From Glycomyces dulcitolivorans (lineage in GTDB: Bacteria; Actinomycetota; Actinomycetes; Mycobacteriales; Micromonosporaceae), in assembly GCF_003265355.1 (NCBI RefSeq), contig NZ_QFRW01000324.1, forward strand, positions 1 through 50,023: 50,023 nucleotides of DNA, read 5' to 3'. Position numbers and translations under genes: made by a program. The first letter of the stretch is position 1. Every line of letters begins with the position of its first letter. Shown here in pieces: positions 48,611 to 50,023 of this stretch. The notes under the pieces were generated by a model. The model did no database searches. It was not told the DNA's origin and saw nothing but the letters and a program-made list of their open reading frames with translations.

Positions 48611-49957
48611 ATGCGTGAATCCCTCGGGACACCGCTGTCCCGTCGCGGCCTGATGCGCGGCACGGCCCTCGGCGCGGCCGGCGTCGCGGGCGCCGGCGCC
48701 CTCTCCGCCTGCGCCCCTTCGGCGGGCGGCGACAGCGGCAAGACGACCCTCACGATCATGGCCCCGGAGAACGAGTTCAGCCCGGAGTTCCTCAAGTCCG
48801 CCGAGGAGCAGCTCGACGTCACGATCAAGCGCGTCGAGGTCGACGCCACCAAGCTCACCGCGATGCTCGCCAGCGGCACCGCCCCCGACCTGGTCCGCGG
48901 CCTCGGCGCGGTCGAGACGCCGTACATCGTCGCCCGCGACCTCGCGCTGCCCCTCGACGACTACTTCGCGTCCAGCGAACTGCTCAAAGAGGACGACATC
49001 GACCCCGTCAACGACGTGTGGCGCTACGACGGCTCCGTGCAGGGACAGGGCCCGCGCTACGGCATGGCGAAGGACTACTCGCAGGACGCCATGTTCTGGT
49101 ACAACACCGCCCTGTTCGACGCCGCCGGCGTCGCCTACCCGTCCGAGACCGAGCCGGTCACATACGACCAGTGGCTCGACATGGGCAGGGAGCTCACCCA
49201 GAAGGACGGCGACACGACCACCGTCTACGGCCTCTCCGCGGGCGGCCTCGGCCTGTTCATCAGCCTCGCGAACATGACCGCCTCCGCGGGCGGCAGCCTC
49301 CTGTCCGAGGACCTCGGCGCCGTCGACTTCTCCTCGCCCGAAGGCCAGAAGGCCCTCACCTGGTTCCTGGAGTACGCCCGCGCCAAGGTCGGCTTCTCGC
49401 CGGTCGAACCGAACCCCGACGGCTGGGACTGGCCCCCGTACCAGACCGGCCGCCTCGCGCAGTCCTGGTCCGGCTACTGGTTCGGCGGCGCGATCGGCGC
49501 CGAGGCCGAACTCGCCGCGACCTCCCGCCTCGCCCCGGCCCCGACCATGGGCGGCGACCGCCTCAGCCCCTGCTTCGGCGCCACCGGCTACTGGATCCCC
49601 AAGGCCTCCAAGCAGCAGGACGAGGCCTGGCAGCTCTTCGAGTGGTTCATGGGCGGCGACCCGGCCAAGGAGCGCGCCGCCGGCGGCTGGGGCCTGCCGA
49701 GCCTCCTCTCGCTGCGCGCCGACCTGCCCACCGGCACCCCCGCCCAGGAGCAGGCGCTCGCGGCCGTGGAGGCCGAGGCCGACTACTTCAAGGTCCTGTC
49801 GTTCTCCCCGTACGTCAAGGTCGAGGCCCTCGACGCGGTGCTCAACCAGTACCTGCCCGACGCGATCAACGAGAACGCCAGCGCGGGCTCCCTCGCCGAC
49901 ACCCTGAACGCCGACATGAACGCGCTGCTCGACGAGGGCAAGGAACTCGTCAAGTGA
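48611..49957 (+). CDS. Sugar ABC transporter substrate-binding lipoprotein
   Basis: 448 aa. The N-terminus carries a twin-arginine-like SRRGLMRG, an Ala/Gly-rich helix and a lipobox ending ALSAC (lipid anchor at the Cys, about residue 34), so it is exported and tethered outside. The mature part is a bacterial family 1 solute-binding fold (TLTIMAPENEFSPEFLKSA, DYSQDAMFWYNTALFDAAGV, then PYQTGRLAQSWSGYWFGG and FGATGYWIPKASKQQDEAW). It probably binds a sugar handled by the divergent dehydrogenase and dehydratase genes. The ATG at 48611 has GAAAGG upstream and the stop overlaps the next gene (GTGA). Confidence 0.92.
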   Translation: MRESLGTPLSRRGLMRGTALGAAGVAGAGALSACAPSAGGDSGKTTLTIMAPENEFSPEFLKSAEEQLDVTIKRVEVDATKLTAMLASGTAPDLVRGLGAVETPYIVARDLALPLDDYFASSELLKEDDIDPVNDVWRYDGSVQGQGPRYGMAKDYSQDAMFWYNTALFDAAGVAYPSETEPVTYDQWLDMGRELTQKDGDTTTVYGLSAGGLGLFISLANMTASAGGSLLSEDLGAVDFSSPEGQKALTWFLEYARAKVGFSPVEPNPDGWDWPPYQTGRLAQSWSGYWFGGAIGAEAELAATSRLAPAPTMGGDRLSPCFGATGYWIPKASKQQDEAWQLFEWFMGGDPAKERAAGGWGLPSLLSLRADLPTGTPAQEQALAAVEAEADYFKVLSFSPYVKVEALDAVLNQYLPDAINENASAGSLADTLNADMNALLDEGKELVK

Positions 49958-50023
49958 CCGCGGTCCTCACCTCGCCCGAGGCTCCCCCGGAGTCGCCCGC
50001 CCGGCCGCGCAGGAGGCGCGGCC
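49954..50023 (+). CDS. ABC transporter permease, N-terminal fragment (cut by window edge)
   Basis: The first 23 codons of a gene that runs off the window. The start is a GTG at 49954, overlapping the substrate-binding protein stop by 4 bp (GTGA). The residues seen (TSPEAPPESPARPRRRRG) are a short basic, Pro-rich cytoplasmic leader as found on sugar ABC permeases. Position after a binding protein makes permease the likely role. No membrane helix has been reached yet. Confidence 0.55.
   Translation, partial: MTAVLTSPEAPPESPARPRRRRG

Overview
The window is high-GC (roughly 70% or more) actinobacterial chromosome with dense coding on both strands. Start codons are often GTG or TTG, and many -10 boxes (TAnnnT) sit 6-7 nt before the start codon, which implies leaderless mRNAs. 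Gene content (accD5/accE/maf/birA block, murI beside an Rv1339-like phosphodiesterase, xseAB beside ispH, egtD, HelD) fits a mycelial actinomycete. A Glycomyces- or Micromonospora-like organism is my guess, made from family resemblance and not from a database search.

Layout. 1-775: tandem 78-bp repeats with PafBC-like promoter motifs and an unrecognised gene. 921-6896: housekeeping genes (membrane protein, murI, cAMP phosphodiesterase-like MBL protein, DUF3352 protein, dgt, trmB). 6936-11745: GlpR-like divisome protein, a sigma factor fused to its own anti-sigma, membrane and extracellular domains, a GtrA flippase-like protein and a PH-domain protein. 11873-17254: LuxR-type regulator, birA, accD, NYN-domain nuclease-like protein, accE and maf, which is the biotin/acyl-CoA carboxylase block. 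17255-22048: GntR regulator divergent from a CodA-like amidohydrolase, a redoxin, a repeat-rich gap, a MerR regulator divergent from a DUF2306 protein, and a GNAT. 22120-24964: HelD and a YhhN-family protein.

24994-29051 is the accessory patch of most interest. A 122-aa Bell-like small protein with a C-terminal amyloid-type motif is divergent from an NLR-like TPR protein that carries a matching motif at its N-terminus. This looks like a bacterial amyloid-signalling (BASS/NLR) pair, but the NLR has a degenerate P-loop. The convergent next gene, a glycerophosphotransferase-like protein, has a 7-bp tandem repeat at its 5' end.

29134-36943: phosphatase, a stand-alone egtD, PfkB kinase, DUF4245, xseB/xseA, ispH, rmuC and a glycine-rich membrane protein. 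37429-43710: two tandem secreted subtilisin paralogues, each closed by a strong terminator. 43765-45305: Old Yellow Enzyme with its divergent MerR regulator. 45354-50023: a sugar-acid locus (ROK regulator, SDR dehydrogenase and galactonate dehydratase in one operon) divergent from a lipoprotein sugar-binding protein and the start of an ABC permease. A palindrome overlies both -35 boxes there.
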